Shown: piece by piece, positions 45,153 through 54,485 of the stretch
How the letters are laid out: each line of letters opens with the position of its first letter
Numbering within the stretch: position 1 is the stretch's first letter
Source: Streptomyces sp. SW4
GTDB lineage: Bacteria > Actinomycetota > Actinomycetes > Streptomycetales > Streptomycetaceae
Reading direction: 5' to 3'
Length of the DNA: 64,000 nt
Assembly (NCBI GenBank): GCA_003248315.1
Contig: QKWM01000004.1
Span: 3,779,001 to 3,843,000, forward strand
Translations under genes and position numbers: made by a program
The notes under the pieces: generated by a model
Seen by the model: only the letters and a program-made list of their open reading frames with translations
What the model was told of the DNA's origin: nothing
The model's database searches: none

Positions 45153-46562
45153 TCACACGTCGAAGTACAGCTCGAACTCGTGCGGGTGCGGACGCAGCTG
45201 CAGTGGCGCGATCTCGTTGGTGCGCTTGAAGTCGATCCACGTCTCGATCAGGTCCGGGGTGAAGACGTCACCCTGGAGCAGGAACTCGTGGTCGGCCTCC
45301 AGGCGGTCCAGGACCGCGGCGAGCGAGGTCGGGACCTGCGCGACGTTCGCGTGCTCCTCCGGAGCCAGCTCGTAGAGGTCCTTGTCGATCGGCTCGGCCG
45401 GCTCGATCTTGTTCTTGATGCCGTCCAGGCCGGCCAGCAGCAGCGCCGAGAAGGCCAGGTACGGGTTGCCGGAGGCGTCCGGCGCGCGGAACTCGACGCG
45501 CTTGGCCTTCGGGTTGGAGCCGGTGATCGGGATGCGCATCGCGGCGGAGCGGTTGCGCTGCGAGTAGACCAGGTTCACCGGGGCCTCGAAGCCCGGCACC
45601 AGGCGGTGGTAGGAGTTCACCGTCGGGTTGGTGAAAGCCAGCAGCGACGGGGCGTGCTTGAGGATGCCGCCGATGTAGTAGCGGGCGGTGTCGGACAGGC
45701 CCGCGTAGCCCTGCTCGTCGTAGAAGAGCGGCTCGCCGTTGCTCCACAGCGACTGGTGGACGTGCATGCCCGAGCCGTTGTCACCGAAGATCGGCTTCGG
45801 CATGAAGGTGGCCGTCTTGCCGTTCTTCCACGCCACGTTCTTCACGATGTACTTGAAGAGCTGGAGGTCGTCGGCGGCGGCCAGCAGCGTGTTGAACTTG
45901 TAGTTGATCTCCGCCTGGCCGGCGGTGCCCACCTCGTGGTGCTGGCGCTCGACCTTCAGGCCGGCCCGCTCCAGCTCCAGGGAGATCTCGGCGCGCAGGT
46001 CGGCGAAGTGGTCGACCGGCGGGACCGGGAAGTAGCCGCCCTTGTAGCGGACCTTGTACCCGCGGTTGTCCTCCAGGGCGCCGGTGTTCCAGGCGCCGGC
46101 CTCGGAGTCGATGTGGTAGAAGGACTCGTTCGCGCTGGTGGCGAAGCGGACGGAGTCGAAGACGTAGAACTCCGCCTCCGGGCCGAAGAACGCGGTGTCG
46201 GCGATACCGGTGGAGGCGAGGTAGGCCTCGGCCTTCTTCGCCACGTTCCGCGGGTCGCGGGAGTACTGCTCGCCCGTGATCGGGTCGTGGATGAAGAAGT
46301 TGACGTTCAGCGTCTTGTCGCGGCGGAACGGGTCGACCCGGGCCGTGGACAGGTCCGCGCGCAGCGCCATGTCGGACTCGTGGATGGCCTGGAAGCCGCG
46401 GATCGACGAGCCGTCGAACGCCAGCTCCTCGTCCGGGTCGAAGGCCGTGGCCGGGATCGTGAAGTGCTGCATGACGCCCGGCAGGTCGCAGAACCGGACG
46501 TCGATGAACTTGACGTCCTCGTCCGCGATGAACTTCTTGGCCTCGTCGGCGTTCTGGAACAT
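45153..46562 (-). CDS. glnA: Glutamine synthetase type I
   Basis: Main ammonia-assimilating GSI-beta, 469 aa, intact. Motifs: FDGSSIRGF, FFGPEAEFYVFD, HHEVGTAGQAEINYK, GSGMHVHQSL, RNRSAAMRIP and the adenylylation loop KDLYELAPEE with Tyr at about 398, the target of GlnE. GTAGGAGGAG precedes the ATG. A strong GlnR box lies about 100-135 bases upstream. Monocistronic. Confidence 0.97.
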   Translation of the reverse strand: MFQNADEAKKFIADEDVKFIDVRFCDLPGVMQHFTIPATAFDPDEELAFDGSSIRGFQAIHESDMALRADLSTARVDPFRRDKTLNVNFFIHDPITGEQYSRDPRNVAKKAEAYLASTGIADTAFFGPEAEFYVFDSVRFATSANESFYHIDSEAGAWNTGALEDNRGYKVRYKGGYFPVPPVDHFADLRAEISLELERAGLKVERQHHEVGTAGQAEINYKFNTLLAAADDLQLFKYIVKNVAWKNGKTATFMPKPIFGDNGSGMHVHQSLWSNGEPLFYDEQGYAGLSDTARYYIGGILKHAPSLLAFTNPTVNSYHRLVPGFEAPVNLVYSQRNRSAAMRIPITGSNPKAKRVEFRAPDASGNPYLAFSALLLAGLDGIKNKIEPAEPIDKDLYELAPEEHANVAQVPTSLAAVLDRLEADHEFLLQGDVFTPDLIETWIDFKRTNEIAPLQLRPHPHEFELYFDV

Positions 46563-46659
46563 CCAGCTCCTCCTACTCCCGACCGTCCCGCCGGGGTGGT
46601 AGATCGTTCGTGCGGCCAGTGCGGGTGGCACACGGTGCCCTCGACCCTAGGGACGGGTG

Positions 46660-46697
46660 ATTTCTCGGGCGTGACCCATTTGTTTCGCAGAAGTTAA
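46660..46697 (-). promoter_or_regulatory. GlnR binding box of glnA
   Basis: On the - strand TTAAC-n6-GAAAC-n6-GTCAC-n6-GAAAT: two complete a-b half-site pairs with exact six-base spacing, the arrangement of the established Streptomyces GlnR operator. Expected to mediate nitrogen-dependent control of glnA. Confidence 0.85.
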
Positions 46698-46772
46698 CCG
46701 GCTTCTGTTCCAGGCTAGCCCTGACACACCCCGCCGTCTCCCGGTCATATACGGGCGCAGTACCGTGTACGG

Positions 46773-47239
46773 GTGGACAAGAGGCAAGCAATCGGATCAT
46801 GGCTCTCCGGGCCCCGCGCGGCCATGGAGGGCGCCGGTGCCGACTTCGGATACCGGGTCGGGACCTGGGCCTCCCCGAGGAGGGACCGGGCTCGATCGCC
46901 CGGCCCGGCCGCCGGCTCGGCGCCCTGGCCGTCGACTGGAGCCTGTGCCTGCTGATCGCATACGGCCTGATCACCGACGGCTACGGGCAGGCGACGTCCA
47001 ACTGGGCGCTGCTCATCTACTTCGTCCTGAGCGTCCTGACCGTCGGCACCCTCGGCTTCACCCCCGGCAAGCGGATCTTCGGCCTGCGGGTCGTCGAGCT
47101 GGAGACCGGCCGCGTCAGTCCGCTGCGCGCCCTGCTGCGCTCGGTCCTGCTGTGCCTCGCCGTCCCCGCGCTGATCTGGGACCGCGACGGCCGCGGCCTC
47201 CACGACCGGGTGGCCCGCACGGTGGAAGTGCGGATGTAG
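46773..47239 (+). CDS. RDD-family membrane protein
   Basis: 155 aa after restoring one base at about 46859. RDD family: RPGRRLGALAVDWSLCLLIAY (the Arg/Asp signature), two more helices and FTPGKRIFGLRVV plus DRDGRGLHDRVARTVEV at the end. GTG start. Function of the family is unsettled (some members act as antiporters). Divergent from glnA; its promoter shares the gap with the GlnR box. Confidence 0.82.
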
Positions 47240-47260
47240 CGCGGTCCGGCCTGCACCCGG

Positions 47261-47315
47261 CCGTACGACGAAGGGGCGCCCGGAGAGGATTCCGGGCGCC
47301 CCCTTCGTCGTACGG
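47261..47315. terminator. Long bidirectional hairpin between RDD and DUF4191 genes
   Basis: A 24-bp stem with a single-base bulge (GGGG opposite CCCCC, itself perhaps an uncalled base) and a 7-nt loop, between convergent genes. Confidence 0.9.
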
Positions 47316-47323
47316 CGGCGGCG

Positions 47324-48025
47324 TCAGCGCTGGCGCGGGCCTCCCTTGGGCATCCGCATGCCCTTCGGCATCGGACCCTTGGGCAGCGGCATGTTGCTCA
47401 TCAGGTCGCCCAGGGCGCGCAGCCGGTCGTTGGTCGCGGTGACCTGCGGGCCGGTCAGGACGCGGGGCAGCTTCAGCATGGTCGTGCGGAGCTTCTTCAG
47501 CTCCACCTGGCCCTCGCCGGTGCCCACGATCAGGTCGTGCACGGGGACGTCGGCGACGATCCGCGCCATCTTCTTCTTCTCGGCGGCCAGCAGGGACTTC
47601 ACCCGGTTCGGGTTGCCCTCGGCGACCAGCACGATGCCGGCCTTGCCGACCGCGCGGTGCACCACGTCCTGGCTGCGGTTCATCGCCACCGCGGGGGTCG
47701 TCGTCCAGCCCCGGCCGATGTTGTCCAGCACGGCCGCGGCGGCGCCCGGCTGGCCCTCCATCTGGCCGAAGGCCGCCCGCTCCGCGCGGCGGCCGAAGAC
47801 GATCGCCGTCGCGAGGAAGGCGAGCAGCAGTCCGAGGATGCCGAGATAGATCGGGTGCCCGATCAGGAAACCGATCGCGAGGAAGACACCGAAGGTGATG
47901 ATGCCGACAGCCGCGAGTACAAGACCGATCTTCTTGTCGGCCCTGCGGGTCATCTTGTACGTGAGAGCGATCTGCTTCAGTCGCCCGGGGTTCGCGGCGT
48001 CCGCCGCGTTGTCCTTCCTCGCCAT
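47324..48025 (-). CDS. DUF4191 membrane protein
   Basis: 233 aa, intact. Two transmembrane helices at about residues 32-80 (KIGLVLAAVGIITFGVFLAI, IYLGILGLLLAFLATAIVFG), then a cytoplasmic domain with RGWTTTPAVAMNRSQDVVHR and GIVLVAEGNPNRVKSLLAAEKKK. C-terminal PLPKGPMPKGMRMPKGG is a basic Pro/Gly/Met tail. Conserved across actinobacteria next to lipA; role unknown. Confidence 0.85.
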   Translation of the reverse strand: MARKDNAADAANPGRLKQIALTYKMTRRADKKIGLVLAAVGIITFGVFLAIGFLIGHPIYLGILGLLLAFLATAIVFGRRAERAAFGQMEGQPGAAAAVLDNIGRGWTTTPAVAMNRSQDVVHRAVGKAGIVLVAEGNPNRVKSLLAAEKKKMARIVADVPVHDLIVGTGEGQVELKKLRTTMLKLPRVLTGPQVTATNDRLRALGDLMSNMPLPKGPMPKGMRMPKGGPRQR

Positions 48026-48092
48026 GGCACGAAGTCTACGTGGCCGCGCGAGCGCCTTCGAAGGCAGTGCCCGCTCCCGTGGCGGGGCCGGG

Positions 48093-48299
48093 TCAGGGGC
48101 GGCCCGAGACGGCCTGGCGGAGCACGCGCTCGGCCTCGACCCGGTCCTTGGCGCGGCGGCGGTCCTCCAGCACGGAGGTCCAGGCGTTGCGGCGGGCCGT
48201 GCGCTGGCCGCCGCTCATGAGCAGCGCCTCGACGGCGCGCAGGGCGTCGGCGAACGACGGGATCGCGGTGGCGCGGACGGGTGCGGCCGGCATCGGCAT
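48093..48299 (-). CDS. Small conserved protein near lipA
   Basis: 68 aa, intact; a short Pro/Ala-rich start, then one amphipathic helical segment (PSFADALRAVEALLMSGG) and a basic region (TARRNAWTSVLEDRRRAKDRVEAE). The ATG at 48299 gives the compact form; an ATG at 48362 would add 21 residues with no conserved look. Same strand as lipA and DUF4191. Function unknown. Confidence 0.6.
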   Translation of the reverse strand: MPMPAAPVRATAIPSFADALRAVEALLMSGGQRTARRNAWTSVLEDRRRAKDRVEAERVLRQAVSGRP

Positions 48300-48570
48300 C
48301 GTGGAGGTCCCCCCTCGGGACGGCGCTGGGCACGGGTGCACGTGGCGTGATTCCAGGGTCACTGATTGGTGTTACCAGGGCGTGACCGGCCGGTCAAACA
48401 GGCATGAAGCCCCGGTGTGCGCCGCCGGCCGGGGGCCCGGACGCCGACGCGGCCCCGACGGCGTCCTCATCTGCGAGGACGGTCGGGACCGCGTCGCACC
48501 GGTCATTACCGGCCGGTAGTAGCTTGTGCGGGAATTCACACGCGCGCCCTCGGCCCGTGCGGACCGCCGC

Positions 48571-49584
48571 TCAGACCGCCTGCGCGGCGATGTGGCCGTC
48601 CTCCGCCCGGGGGCCGGCCGACTCCCGCTGCTCGATCGCCATCCGGTACAGCCGCCCGGCGCGGTACGAGGAGCGCACCAGGGGACCGGACATCACGCCG
48701 GAGAAGCCGATCTGCTCGGCCTCCTCCTTCAGCTCCACGAACTCCTGCGGCTTGACCCAGCGCTCCACCGGGTGGTGGCGCACCGACGGGCGCAGGTACT
48801 GCGTGATGGTGACCAGCTCGCAGCCCGCCTCGTGCAACTGCTTCAGCGCCTCGCTGACCTCCTCGCGGGTCTCGCCCATGCCGAGGATCAGGTTCGACTT
48901 GGTGACCAGGCCGAAGTCGCGGGCCTCGGTGATGACCTTCAGGGAGCGCTCGTAGCGGAAGCCGGGGCGGATCCGCTTGAAGATCCGCGGCACCGTCTCG
49001 ACGTTGTGCGCGAAGACCTCGGGACGGGACTCGAAGACCTCCCGCAGCAGCTCCGGGACGGCGTTGAAGTCGGGGGCGAGCAGCTCGACCTTGGTCCGGC
49101 CGCCCTCGCGCCCGGCGGTCTGCTGGTGGATCTGGCGCACGGTCTCCGCGTAGAGCCAGGCGCCGCCGTCCTCCAGGTCGTCGCGGGCGACGCCGGTGAT
49201 CGTGGCGTAGTTCAGGTCCATGGTGACCACGGACTCGCCGACCCGGCGGGGCTCGTCGCGGTCGAGCGCCTCGGGCTTGCCGGTGTCGATCTGGCAGAAG
49301 TCGCAGCGCCGGGTGCACTGGTCACCGCCGATGAGGAAGGTCGCCTCGCGGTCCTCCCAGCACTCGTAGATGTTGGGACAGCCGGCTTCCTGGCAGACCG
49401 TGTGCAGGCCCTCGCTCTTCACGAGGTTCTGCATCTTGGAGTACTCGGGGCCCATCTTCGCCCGGGTCTTGATCCACTCGGGCTTGCGCTCGATGGGGGT
49501 CTGGCTGTTGCGGACCTCGAGGCGCAGCAATCGCCGCCCGTCAGGGCTTGGCATTTGCTTCCCGTCGGGTGCGACTGCGGACAC
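48571..49584 (-). CDS. lipA: Lipoyl synthase
   Basis: Radical-SAM enzyme inserting two sulfurs into octanoylated lipoyl domains. 337 aa, intact. The auxiliary cluster Cys set is in TVCQEAGCPNIYECW, the radical-SAM CxxxCxxC in CTRRCDFCQI, and the C-terminal RSSYRA Ser ligand is present. GTG start with AGGGAG upstream. It follows lipB on the same strand, 74 bases apart. Confidence 0.97.
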   Translation of the reverse strand: MSAVAPDGKQMPSPDGRRLLRLEVRNSQTPIERKPEWIKTRAKMGPEYSKMQNLVKSEGLHTVCQEAGCPNIYECWEDREATFLIGGDQCTRRCDFCQIDTGKPEALDRDEPRRVGESVVTMDLNYATITGVARDDLEDGGAWLYAETVRQIHQQTAGREGGRTKVELLAPDFNAVPELLREVFESRPEVFAHNVETVPRIFKRIRPGFRYERSLKVITEARDFGLVTKSNLILGMGETREEVSEALKQLHEAGCELVTITQYLRPSVRHHPVERWVKPQEFVELKEEAEQIGFSGVMSGPLVRSSYRAGRLYRMAIEQRESAGPRAEDGHIAAQAV

Positions 49585-49657
49585 GACCGGCTCCCTAGCG
49601 ATTGGTTCTTCGGCGCCCTCAAGGGTACGCCCGTGGTTTTGACAGCCCGGTGCCGTG

Positions 49658-50458
49658 TCAGGCCGCGGGCTGCTTCTCGATCTCGCGCGGCTTGAGGTCC
49701 GCGTTCTCCAGCACGTCCTTCAGGTGCCGCTCGGCGACCGGCAGCACGTCCTCGATGGTGACCTCGCGGCCGAGTTCGTACGAGAGGGAGGTCACGCCCG
49801 CGTCGCGGATGCCGCACGGGATGATCTTGTCGAAGTTGGAGGTGTCCGGGTTCACGTTCAGGGCGAAGCCGTGCATGGTGACGCCCTTGGCGACGCGCAC
49901 GCCCATGGCGCAGATCTTGCGGTCCTCGCGGCGCTGGCCCGCGTTGGAGGGCGCGTACTCGGGGCCGTTGAGCCGCGGGTCGAACTCCGGGTCGGCGGTC
50001 CGCGGGTCGAAGTCGAGGGTGAGCCCGCCGAGCGCGGGGCGCTGCTCCACCGGGTCGCCCAGCACCCAGACGCCGGCCCGGCCCTCCACGCGCGAGGTCG
50101 CGACGCCGAACTCGGCACAGGTGCGGATCATCGCCTCCTCCAGGCGGCGCAGATGCGCGACGACGTCCACCGGGCGGGGCAGCTTCTGGATCGGGTAGCC
50201 GACGAGCTGGCCGGGGCCGTGCCAGGTGATCTTGCCGCCGCGGTCCACGTCGATCACGGGGGTGCCGTCGAGCGGGCGTTCCTCGGGCGCGGTGCGGCGG
50301 CCCGCGGTGTAGACCGGCGGGTGCTCCAGGAGCAGGCAGGTGTCCGGGATCTCGTCGGCGAAGCGGGCGGCGTGCACCCGGCGCTGCTCGTCCCAGGCGA
50401 CCTGGTAGTCGACCATGTCCGCGCCGAACCCCATCCGGACGAACCGCAGCTCACTCAC
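49658..50458 (-). CDS. lipB: Octanoyl-[acyl-carrier-protein] protein octanoyltransferase
   Basis: Transfers octanoate from ACP to lipoyl domains, the substrate of LipA. 266 aa, intact. It has RRVHAARFADEIPDTCLLLEHPPVYTAG, the catalytic Lys in KICAMGVRV and the catalytic Cys in IIPCGIRDAGVTS. The GTG at 50458 is chosen because GAGGAGG lies nine bases upstream. The 73-residue GlyAsp-rich insert (DPRTADPEFDPRLNGPEY) is usual in Streptomyces. Confidence 0.96.
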   Translation of the reverse strand: MSELRFVRMGFGADMVDYQVAWDEQRRVHAARFADEIPDTCLLLEHPPVYTAGRRTAPEERPLDGTPVIDVDRGGKITWHGPGQLVGYPIQKLPRPVDVVAHLRRLEEAMIRTCAEFGVATSRVEGRAGVWVLGDPVEQRPALGGLTLDFDPRTADPEFDPRLNGPEYAPSNAGQRREDRKICAMGVRVAKGVTMHGFALNVNPDTSNFDKIIPCGIRDAGVTSLSYELGREVTIEDVLPVAERHLKDVLENADLKPREIEKQPAA

Positions 50459-50710
50459 GGCAAGCGCCTCCTCGAAGTCGTAAGGCATGAAACGCGCCCA
50501 CGCCACTGTACGTCCGCCGGATCCGCCCCGGATCGACCGGACCCACGTCAGCCGTGCGGACAATCCTCACACGATCGGATGAATGCCTGTCGAAGTGTGC
50601 GATCGGATGCTTACTCTCCGCTACATTCACGCCGTCCACCAGGCCATAAGGGCTGCTCACAGGCAATCCGGGCACTTCGAACGCCGGAAGGCAGGAGACC
50701 GCACCGCACC

Positions 50711-52177
50711 ATGACGGAACGACCCGCGCAGCGCACTCCCAACCGCCAGCTCGCCGCGCTCATCGCAGAAGCGGGGTTCTCCAACGCAGGTCTCGCCCGT
50801 CGCGTCGACCAGCTCGGCCTCGAACACGGACTGGACCTCAGATACGACAAGACGTCCGTCACCCGCTGGCTGCGCGGCCAGCAGCCCCGCGGCACGACCC
50901 CGGCCCTGATCGCCGAGGTCTTCACCCGCCGCCTCGGCCGCCGGCTGACCGCCCAGGACCTCGGTCTGGACGCCTGCGCGCCCGTCTACGCCGGCCTGGA
51001 GTTCGCCGCCACCCCCGAGGAGGCCGTCGACATCGTCAGCGGCCTGTGGCGCAAGGACTCCGGCAGCCACGCCGAGCTGCGCAAGATCGCCTTCACCCCG
51101 GCCGGGCTCGTCGTGCCCAGCCGGGACTGGCTGATCGGCCGCCCCGACGAGAAGGTGGCCCGCGCCGAGGTGCCGGTCCGGGTCCCGGCGCAGGGCCGCC
51201 CGGCGACGCCCCGGACGACGCTCCCGCCGGAGCCCGGCGTCCGCCGGCGGGTGACGGCCGAGCGCGGGCCCGGCCAGAAGGTCTGCGCCGGCGACCTGGC
51301 CGCCCTGCGGTCGGTCGGCGAACTGTTCCGCACCCTGGACGACCGCTACGGCGGCGGCCACGCCCGGCAGGCCCTCGTCCGCTACCTCGAACACGAGCTG
51401 GAGCCGATGCTGCGCGGCACCTACGGCGAGCAGACCGGCCGCCGGCTGTTCGCCGCCGCCGCCGACCTGACCCGGCTCGCGGGCTGGACCTCGTACGACA
51501 TCGCCGCGCACGGCCTCGCCCAGCGCTACTTCGTCCAGGCACTGCGCCTGGCCCAGGCGGCCGGCGACCGGGCCTACGGCTCCTACGTGCTGGTCACCAT
51601 GAGCCGGCAGGCCGTCTACCTCGGCCACGGCCGGGAGGCGGTGCAGCTGGCCCGGGTCGCCCAGCAGGGGGTCGGCACCGGCGCGCCGCCGGTGGTGCAG
51701 GCACTGCTGCACGCCGCAGAGGCGCGCGGGCACGGCGTGCTCGGCGAGGTGCGCGCCTGCACCTCCGCGCTGGTGCGCGCGGAGCGGGCGATGGACGCCG
51801 CGCGCCCCGGTGACGAGGTGCCGCACTGGGCGCGCTGCTTCGACGAGGCCCAGCTCGCCGACGAGTTCGGGCACTGCCACCGCGACCTCCAGCAGTTCCG
51901 CGCGGCCGCCCAGTACGCGGAGCGCTCGCTGCAACTGCGCGCCCCCGGGTACGCCCGCAGCCGGCTGCTGTGCCGGGTCGTCCTCGCCACCGCCCGCCTC
52001 GGCCTCGGTGAGCTGGACCAGGCCTGCCAGCTGGGTGCCGAGGCGGCCGGGCAGGCCGCGGAGATGCGGTCGGTCCGGGCCGTCGAGTACGTGCGCGACT
52101 TCGAGCGGCGGCTGGAGCCGTACAAGGACGCGGCGCCGGTGCGGGGCTACCGGGACAAGGTCGCCGCGCTCGGCTAG
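50711..52177 (+). CDS. Helix-turn-helix regulator with TPR-like helical domain
   Basis: 488 aa, intact. N-terminal XRE-like HTH (SNAGLARRVDQLGLEHGLDL to TSVTRWLRGQQPRG), a linker, then about 300 residues of TPR-like helices. This is the layout of Streptomyces regulators of the NsdA/BldD-neighbour type and of signalling-peptide sensors. Target genes unknown. ATG with GGAG about 15 bases upstream, a long spacing. Divergent from lipB. Confidence 0.78.
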   Translation: MTERPAQRTPNRQLAALIAEAGFSNAGLARRVDQLGLEHGLDLRYDKTSVTRWLRGQQPRGTTPALIAEVFTRRLGRRLTAQDLGLDACAPVYAGLEFAATPEEAVDIVSGLWRKDSGSHAELRKIAFTPAGLVVPSRDWLIGRPDEKVARAEVPVRVPAQGRPATPRTTLPPEPGVRRRVTAERGPGQKVCAGDLAALRSVGELFRTLDDRYGGGHARQALVRYLEHELEPMLRGTYGEQTGRRLFAAAADLTRLAGWTSYDIAAHGLAQRYFVQALRLAQAAGDRAYGSYVLVTMSRQAVYLGHGREAVQLARVAQQGVGTGAPPVVQALLHAAEARGHGVLGEVRACTSALVRAERAMDAARPGDEVPHWARCFDEAQLADEFGHCHRDLQQFRAAAQYAERSLQLRAPGYARSRLLCRVVLATARLGLGELDQACQLGAEAAGQAAEMRSVRAVEYVRDFERRLEPYKDAAPVRGYRDKVAALG

Positions 52178-52233
52178 GGAGCCTCGGGCCGGATCACCTC
52201 TCGGCGGCGTGACGCCGGCCGCCCGGTGCGGGC

Positions 52234-52296
52234 GGCCGGCCTCGCGGTCCGGGTGGCCGGCCTCGGGGTCCGGGCGGTCGGCCTCGCGGTCCGGGC
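52234..52296. repeat. 21-bp tandem repeat, three copies, at a convergent junction
   Basis: GGCCGGCCTCGCGGTCCGGG-like units at 52234, 52255 and 52276, between convergent genes ending at 52177 and 52327. Confidence 0.75.
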
Positions 52297-52326
52297 GGCC
52301 GGCCGCCGGGCCGGCGCCCGCGGCGG

Positions 52327-53998
52327 TCAGGCGGCCCGCGCCGTCGGCAGCGGGTCCGCCGTGTGCATCGGGCGGCCCGCGCCCAGATCCGCCAGCACCG
52401 CCGCCGCGGCCCGGTGGCCGGAGCGCAGGGCGCCCTGGACGGTGCTGGTGTCGCGGTGGTCACCGCACACGTACAGGCCGGTCAGCAGCCGCACCGGCCG
52501 GCGCAGGTCGTGCGGCGGGCGCATGGCCGGCACCGCCTCGGGCGTGTGGTGCACGGCCAGGGTCTCCCAGCGGGCCGTCGAGACGCCGTACAGCCGGGAG
52601 AGGTGCGCGCGTACGGCCGTGTCGACGTCCGGCGGGGGAGTGCCGAGGACCGTCGAGGTGACCAGCGCCCGGCCGGCCGGCGCGCGAGCCGGGTCGACCT
52701 CGCTGACCACCGCGGTGTGGGCGACCGGACCGCCGCGGTCGGCGTCGAGCAGCAGGGCGTCGCCGGTGGCCGGCGGTTCCTCCGTGGTGTGGTGGACCAC
52801 GGTCACCTGATGGAAGTCCGGCACCCGCAGGCCCGGCAGCAGCTCGGCGGCGGCCCGGGCGTCGGTGGCCAGCAGCACGGCGCGGCAGCGGACGACGCCG
52901 TGCTCGGCCGTCGTCACCGCGTTGGTCGCGATCGAGGTGACCCGGACGCCGGTGTGCACCGTGCCCGGCGGCAGGGTGCTCGCCAGCAGCTCCGGCAGGG
53001 CCTCCGCGCCGCCCTCCGGCAGGCACAGCCGTCCGCTCGCGAAGGAGTGCAGGGCCAGGTCGGCGCACCGGCTGGAGGTGGTGAGGTCGGGGTCGCACAG
53101 CAGGGCCGCGAGCAGGGGGCGCAGGAACCCCTCGACGGTGCGGCCGGGCAGCCCGCGGGCCGCGAGGGCCTGCGCGGCGGGCAGCTCCGGGCGCGCCAGC
53201 AGCCGTTCGACCGGCGTGCCGGCGAGCCGGGCGAGGGCGGCGCCGAGCCGGGCCTGGTCGACGGCGGTGCCGAGCGGGGCGCCGGGACGGGAGCGGGTCC
53301 CGGGCGCGCCCGGGCCGGCGGACGCGTCGGGCAGCGGTGCCGGGCGGCGGCCGGGAGCCGTCGCGGGAGGCCGGGCCGGGAGGGGGCCGGGCGGGGCCGG
53401 CCGGGCGGGCACGGCACCGAGCCGCCGGGGGACCGAGCCGAGCCGGGCCGGGAGGGACCCCCAGCGTCCGGGCAGCGCCCCCAGCCGCCCCGGGGCCGCG
53501 CCGGACCGCCGGCCGGGGAGCGGACCGAGCCGTCCGGGGCCCGGCTCGCCCGGCCGGCCTCCGACGGCCACCCGCCGTCCGGCGCTCCGGGACCACCCCC
53601 TACCGCCACCGGCCGCGCCGGAACCGACCGGGGGCGCTCGCGAGGGCGCGTACGGCGCCGAGTGCGCCCCTTGCGCCCCCGGCGCCGCCCGCCGGGACGC
53701 CCGCGCGGTGATGGCGCCCGTCGCTGTACAGCAGCACCCCGGGTGCGAAAGGCCGCAGCGCGAGGCCGGTCAGTCCTGGGGTGAGCCGCAGCTCGGGACA
53801 TGCCGTGGACAGCAACTGCCCGATTCTGTCGAGCCGGAAGCCGTCGACCTTCTCCGTCGCCATGCGGCCGCCCACGCAGTGGGCGGCCTCCAGCACCACG
53901 GTCGACACTCCTGCGCTGGTCAGCCGATGCGCCGCGGCGAGTCCGGCGATCCCGGCCCCCACGACGACGACGTCCGCCTGGTACGCGGGCTCAAGCAC
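52327..53998 (-). CDS. FAD-dependent oxidoreductase of the phytoene desaturase/amine oxidase type, with a low-complexity insert
   Basis: About 557 aa after restoring two bases between about 53340 and 53620. N-terminal dinucleotide fold (VVVVGAGIAGLAAAHRLTSAG, VVLEAAHCVGGRMAT) and C-terminal FAD-domain return (LYVCGDHRDTSTVQGALRSG) are clear, so it is a flavoprotein. In the middle, about residues 140-250, sits a PGRLGxLPGRxG-type Gly/Pro/Leu/Arg low-complexity stretch not seen in the family. Substrate unknown. Confidence 0.8.
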
Positions 53999-54249
53999 GT
54001 GCCCCTCCTCGAGGTTGCGCGGCCGCTGGAGACGTCATGCCCCAACAGGCTCCCGGGATACCCGAGTTCGGCACGAGGTTAGGGCCGCCGGCGGTCGGAG
54101 GAAGTCGCGCACGAGCAGGGCACGGTCGCACGGCGGTCGCATACGGCTGGAATCGGTCGGACGCGGTCGGGTACGGCCGGCCCGGTGAAACAGGCCGGAC
54201 GGAACCGCTCGCGGGGGAGGGGGCGGACGCTCGTGCACCGGCCTCCGGC

Positions 54250-54360
54250 CACGACACCGGCGACGGTCCTCCGTCGCCGGCACCGGCGGGGGCCTGCCGT
54301 CACGGGCACCGGCGGGGCCTGCCGTCACGGGTACCGGCGAGGGCCCGCCGTCGCCCGCCG
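54250..54360. repeat. Degenerate 25-bp tandem repeat in a gene-free gap
   Basis: CCTGCCGTCACGGGCACCGG-like units starting near 54293 and 54318, with diverged copies either side. The 54004-54485 gap between the flavoprotein start and the TIGR01777 stop has this repeat and no supported gene. Confidence 0.6.
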
Positions 54361-54485
54361 CCGACGGTCGCTGTCCCCCCACCGCCGACGGCCCCGTCAC
54401 CGCACCGCCGATGGCCGCCGCCACCGCTTCGGCGCCCGCCTGTTCCCTCACCGCGCCGGCGCGCCCGCGTCCGCCCGTCGCCCGC

